NCBI RefSeq assembly: GCF_000588875.1
Contig: NZ_JEMV01000015.1
Coordinates: forward strand, 1 to 64,000
Length of the DNA: 64,000 nt
Reading direction: 5' to 3'
Source of the DNA: Sphingobium sp. Ant17
Lineage (GTDB): Bacteria > Pseudomonadota > Alphaproteobacteria > Sphingomonadales > Sphingomonadaceae
A program made the translations under genes and the position numbers. Under the pieces are notes generated by a model. It saw only the letters and a program-made list of their open reading frames with translations, was not told the DNA's origin and did not search any database. Shown here piece after piece: positions 53,455 to 61,949 of this stretch (the first letter of the stretch is position 1; every line of letters starts with the position of its first letter).

Positions 53455-54327
53455 TTAGGCGGCCAGCGACTTCACCTTGTCGGTGACGAGCGTCACGCGC
53501 GCGGTCAGCGGTTGGGCGATGTCGCCAGCAACCTTCATCATCGCTTCGCTGTTCTTCGCGGCTTCCTTGGTGAACTCGTCGAAGCTGCTGGAGAGCATCT
53601 GGCTCTGGAGCTGGAAGAATTCGGTCGGCGTCTTGACGGTCGCGAAGCTCTTGAGCGCGGCGGTGGCCTTCTCGAAGTTCTTGCGGCTGTAGTCGACGGC
53701 TTCCTGGCTCATCGTTTCCATCGCCTTGGCGGCGATCTTGCTCGATTCGACCATGGCTTCGACATTGCCCTTGGCGATGTCGCTCATTTCTTCGATCGCC
53801 TTGGTCGACTTCTCGACGCTGGCCTTGGCCTTCTCGTTCATGTCGGCATAGGCGGTTTCGAACTTGGCCTTGGTGTCCTCGGCGAACTTCTTACCGTTTT
53901 CCATCACGTCATTCATGATCTTCGTTCCTTCTACAGCCGGCAGCGGCTTGGTTGCGGTCGTCTTGGCCTTTTTGTCGAGGCTCTGTGATGTATCAGCTTT
54001 GGGGGCAGCATCAGCGACACCCTCAATCTCCGGCTCCGGCATGGCATCCGCCGCCGTCGTCGCAGCGACGATCGCTGCCGGACTGGCTTCCTTAGCCTTC
54101 ACGGATTTCGCGGATGGATTGGCATCCATTGCAGGCACCGACTTCGCGGGGTTGGCGTCCATCGCCGGAACGCTCGATACAGCCTTGCGCGGCGGGGCAG
54201 GCTTCCGGGCAGCGGGCGTGGGCTCGATAGCCGCTTCAGCCGCCTTCAACGCTTCGCTCGCCGACAATGTCGCCGATCCGCTTTTACCGGGCTTGGCAGC
54301 GGCTCCAGTCTTTGGTGTAACAGCCAT
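53455..54327 (-). CDS. Phasin family protein
   Basis: A PHA-granule surface protein. The C-terminal 140 residues are a helical phasin domain (FAEDTKAKFETAYADMNEKA, AMETMSQEAVDYSRKNFEK, KTPTEFFQLQSQMLSSSFDE), as in TIGR01841-type phasins. The N-terminal 140 residues are a disordered, Ala/Lys/Pro-rich tail with the repeated block VPAMDANPAKS/SVPAMDANPSAKS. GGAGG precedes the ATG by six bases. It is downstream of phaC with a promoter-like region between, holding a 19-bp inverted repeat. It organises granule size and number. Confidence 0.85.
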   Translation of the reverse strand: MAVTPKTGAAAKPGKSGSATLSASEALKAAEAAIEPTPAARKPAPPRKAVSSVPAMDANPAKSVPAMDANPSAKSVKAKEASPAAIVAATTAADAMPEPEIEGVADAAPKADTSQSLDKKAKTTATKPLPAVEGTKIMNDVMENGKKFAEDTKAKFETAYADMNEKAKASVEKSTKAIEEMSDIAKGNVEAMVESSKIAAKAMETMSQEAVDYSRKNFEKATAALKSFATVKTPTEFFQLQSQMLSSSFDEFTKEAAKNSEAMMKVAGDIAQPLTARVTLVTDKVKSLAA

Positions 54328-54340
54328 GACCATCCTCCGT

Positions 54341-54403
54341 TTGTTGCACTGCACAATAAGCCCGCATATATGAAAATGCAAGAATTATTGTGCAGTGCAA
54401 CAA
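54341..54403. promoter_or_regulatory. Inverted repeat before the phasin gene, possible PhaR operator
   Basis: TTGTTGCACTGCACAATAA (54341-54359) and its exact reverse complement TTATTGTGCAGTGCAACAA (54385-54403) are separated by 25 AT-rich bases. Each arm is itself close to a palindrome around TGCACTGCA. PHA regulators of the PhaR group bind TGC-rich dyads before phasin genes. This reading is inference from position and motif. Confidence 0.6.
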
Positions 54404-54466
54404 AAGCGACATCTGCCGCCTGTCGCAGGAAAGGACCGCCTCACCGTGGGTTGTACAGGAAGCGGC

Positions 54467-56206
54467 TTATCCGCCCTTCACATAGCGCCCCGGCGCATCC
54501 TCGATGGCCTTGAGCCGCCCTTTGCCAGGCTGCCGCGCGCCCTTGACCGGCACGGTGCGCGAATCGATCGTTTCGAGCCAGCCGCGCCAGTCCGGCCACC
54601 AGCTTCCCTTCGTTTCCCTGGCCTGCGCGATGAAGGCGTGCAGGGTGGGCTGAGTATCGTCGCAGACCCAATATTGATATTTATTGGCGGCGGGCGGATT
54701 GATGACCCCGGCAATATGCCCCGATCCCGCCAGCACGAAACGGATCGGACCGGACAGATTTTCGGTCAGCTTCCACACGCTTTCGAGCGGCGCGATATGA
54801 TCTTCCTTGCCTGCCTGGACATAAGCGGGCGTTTGGACCGTCTTGAGGTCGATCGGTGTGCCATCGACACTGATCGCGCCCGGCGTGACCAGCAGGTTAT
54901 CGCGGTAGAGCTGGGTCAAATAATCGCGATGCCAGCGCGCCGGCAGGTTGGTCGTGTCGCCATTCCAGTAGAGCAGGTCGAACGGAGGATAATCCTGCCC
55001 CAGCAGGTAATTGTTGACGACATAGTTCCAGATGAGGTCGCGCCCGCGCAGCAGGTTAAAGGTCAGCGCCATATAGCGCCCATCAAGAAAACCGCCGGTC
55101 GATAGCTTGTCCACCAGCTTCATCTGTTCATCGTCCACGAACAGGGTGAGGTCGCCTGCCTTGCTGAAATCGACCTGCGCGGTGAAGAAGGTCGCGCTTG
55201 CCACCTTGTCCGCTTCGCCGCGTGCCGCAAGCAGCGCCAGCGTTGCCGCCAGCGTGGTCCCCGCCACGCAATAACCGATCGTGTGGACGCTCTTGACCTT
55301 GAGCAGATCACGCACGGTATCGATCGCATCGACTTGGCCGCGCAGGATATAATCGTCCCAGATCAGATCCTTCATGTCGGCGTCAGCGGATTTCCAGGAT
55401 ACCAGGAAGACGCTGATCCCCTGATCGACCGCCCATTTGACGAAGCTTTTTTCCGGGCTGAGATCAAGAATGTAGAAGCGGTTGATCCACGGCGGGAAGA
55501 TGATGAGCGGCGTTTCCAGCACCGTGTCCGTCGACGGCGCATAATGGATCAGCTGGTAGAGCGGGGTTTCATGGATGACCTTGCCCGGCGTCGCGGCGAT
55601 GTTGCGCCCCAGTTCGAACTGGGTGCCATCAGTATGGGTCAACTGCCCCTTTTCCATGTCGGCCAGCATATGCTGCAAGCCCTTGACCAGATTCTCGCCG
55701 CCGCTTTCGATCGTCTTTTGCACGACGGCTGGATTGGTCAGCGGGAAATTGGAAGGCGACAGAGCGTCCAGCATGCCACCCGTCGCAAAGCGCAGCTTGG
55801 CCTTCTGCTTGGGGTCCACGCCATCCACGGCATCGGCCAACCGGGTCATATAGTCAGACACCAGCAGATAGCTTTGGCGGATGATGTCGTAGAAGGGATT
55901 TTGCGTCCAGGCCGGGTCGGCGAAGCGGCGATCCTTGCGTGCGGCGGGGCTGTCGGCCGGGACGGGCACGGGTTCATCGCGCCACATGCCGCCCGAATCG
56001 AGAAAGCGCTGCCACATTGCCAGCCCTTCGTCGGCGAAACCGGACTGGATACGCGCCACGGCTTGCGGGTCGAAGGGCAGCGTCATGCCGGATGCACCCG
56101 CCGCCTGCTCCAGCATCAATTGCTGGGCGCGGCCGATCGCGTGCGTCCATTGCTGCATCTGGTCCAGCGTCGGCAGATGCGGCTCCATGATATCGACTTT
56201 ATCCAT
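54467..56206 (-). CDS. phaC: Class I poly(3-hydroxyalkanoate) synthase
   Basis: Polymerises 3-hydroxyacyl-CoA into PHA. The N-terminal domain (about 1-190) ends at LSPSNFPLTNPAVVQ, followed by the alpha/beta-hydrolase core. The catalytic Cys sits in the lipase-like box HTIGYCVAGTTLAATLALLA. The Asp in AGKEDHIAPLESVW and His in AGSGHIAGVINPP complete the triad. The WWPDWRGWL and QPGKGRLKAIEDAPGRYVKG end is typical of class I. 579 aa. AGGAGAG precedes the ATG. It is upstream of the phasin gene, with its own promoter assumed. Confidence 0.95.
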   Translation of the reverse strand: MDKVDIMEPHLPTLDQMQQWTHAIGRAQQLMLEQAAGASGMTLPFDPQAVARIQSGFADEGLAMWQRFLDSGGMWRDEPVPVPADSPAARKDRRFADPAWTQNPFYDIIRQSYLLVSDYMTRLADAVDGVDPKQKAKLRFATGGMLDALSPSNFPLTNPAVVQKTIESGGENLVKGLQHMLADMEKGQLTHTDGTQFELGRNIAATPGKVIHETPLYQLIHYAPSTDTVLETPLIIFPPWINRFYILDLSPEKSFVKWAVDQGISVFLVSWKSADADMKDLIWDDYILRGQVDAIDTVRDLLKVKSVHTIGYCVAGTTLAATLALLAARGEADKVASATFFTAQVDFSKAGDLTLFVDDEQMKLVDKLSTGGFLDGRYMALTFNLLRGRDLIWNYVVNNYLLGQDYPPFDLLYWNGDTTNLPARWHRDYLTQLYRDNLLVTPGAISVDGTPIDLKTVQTPAYVQAGKEDHIAPLESVWKLTENLSGPIRFVLAGSGHIAGVINPPAANKYQYWVCDDTQPTLHAFIAQARETKGSWWPDWRGWLETIDSRTVPVKGARQPGKGRLKAIEDAPGRYVKGG

Positions 56207-56350
56207 GGCCACTCTCCTCTTACCTGGTATCATTGCGTCGCACCGCTTTTTCTGGCGTGGCGCAGATTGCCCGGTTATAGCCAGATTGTGACGCGACAAC
56301 GGCGTGCGCCGCACTATTCCCTACCGAGAGCTTTCAGGAAAGCCCCTATA

Positions 56351-57558
56351 ATGTCCGAAGAATTCTACCGCATGAAGCGCCTGCCCCCTTATGTCATCGC
56401 CGAAGTGAATGCGATGCGGGCAGCGGCGCGCGCGGCGGGCGAGGATATTATCGACCTGGGCATGGGCAATCCCGACCTGCCGCCGCCGCCGCATGTCATC
56501 GACAAACTGATCGAGGTGGTGCGCAAGCCCGACGCCCATGGCTATTCCCAGTCCAAGGGCATCCCCGGCCTTCGCAAGGCGCAGGCCAATTATTATGGTC
56601 GCCGCTTCGGCGTTGATGTCCACCCAGAAACCGAGGTCGTCGTGACCATGGGGTCGAAGGAAGGATTGGCGAGCCTCGCCACGGCGATCACGGCTCCGGG
56701 CGATGTCGTGCTGGCCCCCAACCCCAGCTATCCGATCCACATGTTCGGCTTCATCCTGGCAGGCGCCACGATCCGATCTGTGCCGACGACGCCGGACGAG
56801 AATTATTTTCGTTCGCTCGACCGGGCGATGGCTTTCACCGTGCCGCGCCCGTCGATCCTGGTGGTGAATTATCCGTCGAACCCGACGGCCGAGACGGTGG
56901 ACCTGGCCTTTTACGAACGGCTCGTCGCCTGGGCGAAGGAGAACAAGGTCTGGGTCTTGTCCGACCTTGCCTATTCGGAGCTCTATTATGACGGCAAGCC
57001 GACGCCTTCGATCCTCCAGGTGCCCGGCGCGAAGGACATCGCGGTCGAGTTCACCTCGCTCAGCAAGACCTATTCGATGGCGGGCTGGCGGATCGGTTTC
57101 GCGGTCGGCAACAAGCAGCTGATCGCGGCGATGAGCCGGGTGAAATCCTATCTGGATTATGGCGCATTCACGCCGATCCAGGCGGCAGCCTGCGCGGCGC
57201 TCAATGGGCCGCAGGACATCGTGCAGAAGAACCGCGAATTGTATCACAAGCGCCGCGACGTACTGGTCGAAAGCTTCGGCCGCGCCGGGTGGGACATTCC
57301 TGCCCCGCCCGCGTCCATGTTCGCCTGGGCACCGTTACCACCTGCGCTCAAGGAGATGGGGAGTTTGGAATTTTCCAAGCAATTGCTCACCCATGCCAAG
57401 GTCGCTGTCGCGCCAGGCGTGGGCTATGGCGAGGATGGCGAAGGCTATGTCCGGATCGCCTGGTGGAAAATGAGCAACGGCTGCGTCAGGCGGCCAGAAA
57501 TGTGAAAAAATACCTCCAGTCGATGGGCATCAACACCCCGGCCAAGGGCGCAGCCTGA
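56351..57558 (+). CDS. alaC: Alanine-synthesising aminotransferase AlaC (one frameshift)
   Basis: A PLP class I/II aminotransferase of about 402 aa that makes alanine from pyruvate and glutamate. MKRLPPYVIAEVNAMRAAAR, DLGMGNPDLPPPPHVIDKL and the PLP-Lys in FTSLSKTYSMAGWRIGFAVG match AlaC-type enzymes. The PLP-phosphate and ring contacts are in VNYPSNPTAETV and SDLAYSELYYDG. The last 30 residues are in another frame. One C is missing near 57460, where RIALVENEQRLRQAARNVKK is the expected reading. Without correction the protein ends ARRPEM-like at 57505. Confidence 0.88.
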
Positions 57559-57580
57559 TAAGCAGGCGGACAGGATCGTG

Positions 57581-58072
57581 ATGAACGGCTTTATCTCCCT
57601 GCCCCAGGTTTCGCAGGTCGCCCAGACGATCCAGCTAGCGGTGGCACCCGTCTTTCTGCTCGCCGGGATCGGCGCGTTCCTCAATGTCTGTGCCGCGCGT
57701 CTGGCGCGGGTCATCGATCGCGCCCGCGTCATTGAAAAAGCCGTCATGGTGTCGCGTGGCGAGGAGCATGACCGCTTGGTCGGCGAAATCCGTGTGCTCG
57801 ATCGGCGGATGAGCGTGGTCAATGGCGCGATCTTCCTGTGCGTGGCGTCAGGCTGCGCTATCTGCCTGGTCGTGATCTTGCTATTCGCCTCCGAACTGGT
57901 CGATGCGCACCTCGGCACGGCGATCGCGATCCTGTTCATCCTGGCCATGTTGTTACAGGCAGCGGCATTCGGCACCTTCATTCAGGAAATCCGGCTGGCC
58001 GCCCGCACCATCCATATCCGCAATGAAGTTCTCTATCACAAGGCAGAGGCGGAGGAGGAAAGCGGGGCATGA
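57581..58072 (+). CDS. DUF2721 family membrane protein
   Basis: About 163 aa with three membrane helices: AVAPVFLLAGIGAFLNVCAARL, VNGAIFLCVASGCAICLVVILLF and LGTAIAILFILAMLLQAAAFGTF. The N-terminal LAVAPVFLLAGIGAFLNVCA then RLARVIDRAR is the DUF2721 signature. Function is unknown. Its stop overlaps the next start (ATGA), so it is co-translated with the 2Fe-2S protein downstream. AGGA is five bases before the ATG. Confidence 0.8.
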   Translation: MNGFISLPQVSQVAQTIQLAVAPVFLLAGIGAFLNVCAARLARVIDRARVIEKAVMVSRGEEHDRLVGEIRVLDRRMSVVNGAIFLCVASGCAICLVVILLFASELVDAHLGTAIAILFILAMLLQAAAFGTFIQEIRLAARTIHIRNEVLYHKAEAEEESGA

Positions 58073-58605
58073 CCCGCTTCACCGTCAATGATCGGCCGGT
58101 GCAATATCGCATGGACCCGGAAACCCCACTTCTGTGGGCATTACGCGATGCGTCGAACCTGACCGGCACCAAATATGGCTGCGGCACGGGCGATTGCGGT
58201 GCCTGCACGGTGGATATCGATGGTGAAGCGGTCCGATCCTGCCAGGTGACTATCGGCAAGACCGAGGGCCGGTTCGTCACCACGATCGAGGCGTTATCGC
58301 CCGATCGCGGCCATCCGCTGCAACAGGCCTTCGCTGCCGACAATGTGTCGCAATGCGGCTATTGCATCCCTGGTATGATCATGGCGGCGTCGGTGCTGCT
58401 GCGCCGGACCAGTGATCCGGGCGACGAGGAGATCGATGCGGCGATCACCAATATCTGTCGGTGCGGCATCTATCCCCGGTTGCGCGGCGCGATCAAAAGG
58501 GCGGGACGGATCATGCGCGGGGAAGAGCGGGTCGCCGCTACACCGCCCCCTGGCATCACGCCGGAAAATGCTTCAAAGACAGTGCCAGCGCTCGGCAAAC
58601 CCTGA
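58069..58605 (+). CDS. 2Fe-2S binding small subunit, isoquinoline 1-oxidoreductase type
   Basis: About 178 aa, with a plant-type ferredoxin domain (residues 1-75: KYGCGTGDCGACTVDIDGEA, then RSC) and the alpha-helical second 2Fe-2S domain (SQCGYCIPGMIMAA and NICRCGIYPRLRGAIKRA). This is the small subunit of molybdenum hydroxylases such as isoquinoline 1-oxidoreductase (IorA). Its usual molybdopterin-binding large subunit should follow, but here the next gene is the convergent phytochrome gene, so it appears orphaned. It might pair with a large subunit elsewhere. The C-terminus has about 30 extra residues. Confidence 0.8.
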   Translation: MTRFTVNDRPVQYRMDPETPLLWALRDASNLTGTKYGCGTGDCGACTVDIDGEAVRSCQVTIGKTEGRFVTTIEALSPDRGHPLQQAFAADNVSQCGYCIPGMIMAASVLLRRTSDPGDEEIDAAITNICRCGIYPRLRGAIKRAGRIMRGEERVAATPPPGITPENASKTVPALGKP

Positions 58606-58609
58606 ATGT

Positions 58610-61171
58610 TTAGTCGGACGCCGCGATCATCGGTCCCAAAGCCTGGGCGAGCGTCGTGCCCGAATAGGGTTTCTTGACCAGCACGATGTGCGCGAAGCGT
58701 TCGGGCAATTCCAGTCCGTCGCCATAGCCGGTGGCAAAGAGGAAGGGGATGCCCTTCTGTGTCAGCAAATCCGCCACCGGCAAGCTGGTTTCATGACCCA
58801 GGTTGAAGTCCAGTACGGCCAGATCGATCGACTGAACCAGGATCGCTTCATGCGCGCGACCGACGCTGGCGACGGTTGAGACGTCGGCTCCCAGATCGCG
58901 CAACGCATCCTCGCCGTCCATGGCGATAATCATATTATCCTCGACCAGCAGGACATTGCGTCCCCGCAGCAAGCCGGGCGTCACGGCAGTTACCGGCTTG
59001 GCCCGGTCCCGCGTCACGGCTTCGGGCAGGACCGAGACGATATGGCGCGCCGGAATGCAGAAATGCGCTTCGATCCCCGCCAGCCGATAATTGATGTCGG
59101 CATGGCCCTCCAGATCATAGGGGATGGAACGTTCGATGACGGTCGAGCCGAAGCCCCGGCGTGTCGGCGCGACCACCGCCGGGCCACCGCTTTCGGTCCA
59201 GTCGAGCAGCAGGCTGCCATCTTCATCCACGCGCCAGTCGATCGTCACCGTGCCACTATCCGACAGCGCACCATATTTGGCGGCATTGGTCAGCATTTCA
59301 TGGATGACCAGCGCCATGACCGTGAAACAGCCGGGCGTCAGCAACACATTGGGACCGGACAATTGCACCCGATCGCGGCGCTCGCCGAGATAGGCGCCCG
59401 CTTCCACCTCTATGAGGTCGTATAGACGCGCGGGACTCCAGCGATCGGCGGTGATCTGGTCATGCGCACGCGCCAGCGCATGGACGCGGCTTTCGAGCGT
59501 TCCGATAAATTCCTCGACCGTCGCTGCACTGTCGCGGGTCTGCGACAGCAGCCCGCGGATCAGAGAAAGGATGTTGCGGACGCGGTGGTTGAGTTCCGCG
59601 ATCAGCAGTTCCTGCTTCTCGTTCGCGCGCTGCCTTTCCTGATCGGCTGAGTCAGAGAGGCGCAGAACGACTTCGAGCAAGGCAGTGCGCAGCGCTTCGG
59701 CCACGCGCAATTCGGCAGGCGCAAAAGGCAGCGCTACGCCCTTGACCAGTTGCGACCAGCTTTCGAAGCTCTTGCGGGGGGACAGGCGAGGGCCGTTGGG
59801 GCCATATTCAATATGCTTGTCCGGCTGCCCGGCCCAGCGCACCGAGCGCAGTTGTTCAGCCCGGAACAGCACGACATAATCGCGCGGGCGACGCGATAGC
59901 GGAATCGCCAGCAGCCCGGCAGCGCGATCCGCATAAGCCGCCGCCTCTGGTAGCACCGAAGAGAGATTATCGGTGGTATAGACCTGACTGGCGGCGACCC
60001 TGTTCATCATCGTGACGATCGCCGAAAAATCCGCAGGTTCGGGTGCCAGCCCGGAAAAAGTCATCTGCCCGTCGATATAAACACCAACCCCATCTGCAGG
60101 GATGGTGTCGAAGATAATGTCGCCAAGCCAGCGGGCATTGGACAACAGGTCATGATCCTGCGCGACGGCCGCCATAAGCCGGTCGGCGACCTGCCGCGCC
60201 TTACCCTCGTAACTGGCGGTTTCGGCGCGTTCGCGGCTTTCGAGCATCATCGAGAAGATCTGGCCGAACAATTCGGCCGCGCTGCGCTGAGCGAAGGTCG
60301 GCAGGCGCGGGGCATAATGGTGGCAGGCGAACAGCCCCCATAGCTTGCCTTCGACGATGATCGAGATGGAGAGTGATGCCCCTACCCCCATATTACCCAG
60401 ATATTCGATATGGATCGGCGACACGGCGCGGGTGAGGCAAAGGGACATGTCGAGCGCCGCACCAGTCGGATCAAGCGCTGGTACGACCGGGACCGGGACC
60501 GCTTTCACGTCGGCGATCACGCGGAAGATGTTGCGCAGATAGAGCGCGCGCGCCTGCACCGGAATGTCCGATGCAGGGTAATGGAGACCATAGAAACTAT
60601 CGACGCCCAAACGCAGCGCTTCGGCTACGACCTCGCCGTCTCCGCCCTCGGCAAAGCGATAGACCATGACCCGATCAAAGCCAGTCAGCGCCCGCACCTG
60701 CCGCGCACCATCGCGCAGGAACGGGGCCATGCCTTCCACCTGGGACAGCCGAGAGACCATCGAGCGGACGATGCTGCTCGCCTCCATCTCATCGTGGGCG
60801 GCAGGCTCGCCCTCGATCACGACCAACTGGCCGGAAAAATGCACGGCGATGTCGAACGCCGGGCCGCCGTCCATCAGGGACAGCGCGAAGATGCGCTCAA
60901 CCGAATCGGGTCCGCGCAGCAGGGTGATGCGGTTGCGCAACGTGTGGATCGCGTCGGCGGAAAAGATGGTGCTGATCGGCCGACCCAGCATGCCGTCGGG
61001 TTCATGGCCGATAAAGGCAGCGCTGTTGGCCGACACGCGCGACACCAGCCAGTCGGCGGTCAGCGCGATCAGGAAGCCGAACGGCTGGATCGCGCCGAGC
61101 ACATGGATCGGCTCGCGGTCGCAATTGGTGAGATCGACGGCGAAGCCGGTCGCGGCATCGGCGTCAGCCAT
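58610..61171 (-). CDS. Bacteriophytochrome histidine kinase with C-terminal receiver
   Basis: A red/far-red light sensor of 853 aa. PAS: TNCDREPIHVLGAIQPFG, with the bilin-binding Cys at about residue 17. GAF: FYGLHYPASDIPVQARALYL contains the PASDIP motif, and the bilin-pocket His lies in SPIHIEYLGNMGVGASLSIS. PHY: the tongue motif PRKSF is in LSPRKSFESW. Then a HWE/HisKA_2-type kinase with ELNHRVRNILSLIRGLL (phospho-His) and IHEMLTNAAKYGALS. The C-terminal receiver has LVEDNMIIAMDGE, Asp in VLDFNLGH, and Lys in LVKKPYSG. It overlaps the haem oxygenase gene by eight bases. Confidence 0.95.
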   Translation of the reverse strand: MADADAATGFAVDLTNCDREPIHVLGAIQPFGFLIALTADWLVSRVSANSAAFIGHEPDGMLGRPISTIFSADAIHTLRNRITLLRGPDSVERIFALSLMDGGPAFDIAVHFSGQLVVIEGEPAAHDEMEASSIVRSMVSRLSQVEGMAPFLRDGARQVRALTGFDRVMVYRFAEGGDGEVVAEALRLGVDSFYGLHYPASDIPVQARALYLRNIFRVIADVKAVPVPVVPALDPTGAALDMSLCLTRAVSPIHIEYLGNMGVGASLSISIIVEGKLWGLFACHHYAPRLPTFAQRSAAELFGQIFSMMLESRERAETASYEGKARQVADRLMAAVAQDHDLLSNARWLGDIIFDTIPADGVGVYIDGQMTFSGLAPEPADFSAIVTMMNRVAASQVYTTDNLSSVLPEAAAYADRAAGLLAIPLSRRPRDYVVLFRAEQLRSVRWAGQPDKHIEYGPNGPRLSPRKSFESWSQLVKGVALPFAPAELRVAEALRTALLEVVLRLSDSADQERQRANEKQELLIAELNHRVRNILSLIRGLLSQTRDSAATVEEFIGTLESRVHALARAHDQITADRWSPARLYDLIEVEAGAYLGERRDRVQLSGPNVLLTPGCFTVMALVIHEMLTNAAKYGALSDSGTVTIDWRVDEDGSLLLDWTESGGPAVVAPTRRGFGSTVIERSIPYDLEGHADINYRLAGIEAHFCIPARHIVSVLPEAVTRDRAKPVTAVTPGLLRGRNVLLVEDNMIIAMDGEDALRDLGADVSTVASVGRAHEAILVQSIDLAVLDFNLGHETSLPVADLLTQKGIPFLFATGYGDGLELPERFAHIVLVKKPYSGTTLAQALGPMIAASD

Positions 61172-61703
61172 GCACAGCCGCCTGCTCTGGTGCACCGGCC
61201 CGCGCGAAGATGGAAAAGGCTGCCCTCGCGCCCTCCACGGCGTCGTCCAGCCAAGCGTCGTCGCCTTGTGGCGCGGCACTGTCGAGCGCCTGCTGGAACG
61301 CGATCCACTCGCCCTTGCCATGGACGGCGGAGAGATAGGCTGTCGGCAGGCCTGGCGCGACCTTTCGCGCCAACATCGCGCCGCCTAACCGCGATCCTTC
61401 GAGCGCATAGAGCAGCCCCCAGCGATAGCCCTCGCCCGAGCGATCCTCCAGCGGCAGGGGTTCGGGCATGGCTTGTCCCAGCGCAGCAATGTCCGATGCC
61501 AGCAGCGGCAGGCGCGGTGCAGCGGGACATGCAACCGGTTCCAGCGCACCCAAAGCGCGGGCATGGGCGGTCAGGAAGGCGCGATAGCCATCGGGCGAGT
61601 CAAGCGAATGGTCGGCGAACAGCCCATCGACCTGTCGATGATTGCCCGCCGTCGCATCGCGCAGGGCCAGGCGGATGTGGCCGACATGGGGAGATTTCTT
61701 CAC
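61164..61703 (-). CDS. bphO: Biliverdin-producing haem oxygenase
   Basis: Cleaves haem to biliverdin, the phytochrome chromophore. A 179-aa BphO-type protein. The proximal His is in LRDATAGNHRQVDGLFADH near residue 22, and the distal-helix motif is LLYALEGSRLGGAMLARKV with the conserved Gly residues. The stop overlaps the start of the phytochrome gene (61164-61171), so they are co-translated in the common bphO-bphP order. The rest of the upstream region (61704-61949) contains no gene and serves as a divergent promoter with the RcnB-like gene. Confidence 0.92.
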   Translation of the reverse strand: MKKSPHVGHIRLALRDATAGNHRQVDGLFADHSLDSPDGYRAFLTAHARALGALEPVACPAAPRLPLLASDIAALGQAMPEPLPLEDRSGEGYRWGLLYALEGSRLGGAMLARKVAPGLPTAYLSAVHGKGEWIAFQQALDSAAPQGDDAWLDDAVEGARAAFSIFARAGAPEQAAVHG

Positions 61704-61949
61704 GCGGCAGTCCTAGTGGGAGTTCATGACCGCTGCACTGATCTGGATCAGCTTTTTGGCCGATGCAGCACTAAACGCATGTACGGCGCAGGATAATGTG
61801 GATGATAGCAAGATGAACCATTGTGCATGGTTGCGTGCGTCCGATTCTTTCAAATGGCTGACGAACGGGTTCAGACACGCGACACACCGAACCGCCTAAT
61901 CATAAGTCATCAGGGCGCAGTTTGTGCCCCCATAAAGAAAGTCGGGACG
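61704..61949. promoter_or_regulatory. Divergent promoter region, bphO and RcnB-like gene
   Basis: A 246-base gap without a gene, with an AT-richer centre at about 61790-61870 (TAATGTGGATGATAGCAAG region). It must hold promoters for both directions. No specific operator is evident. Confidence 0.35.
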
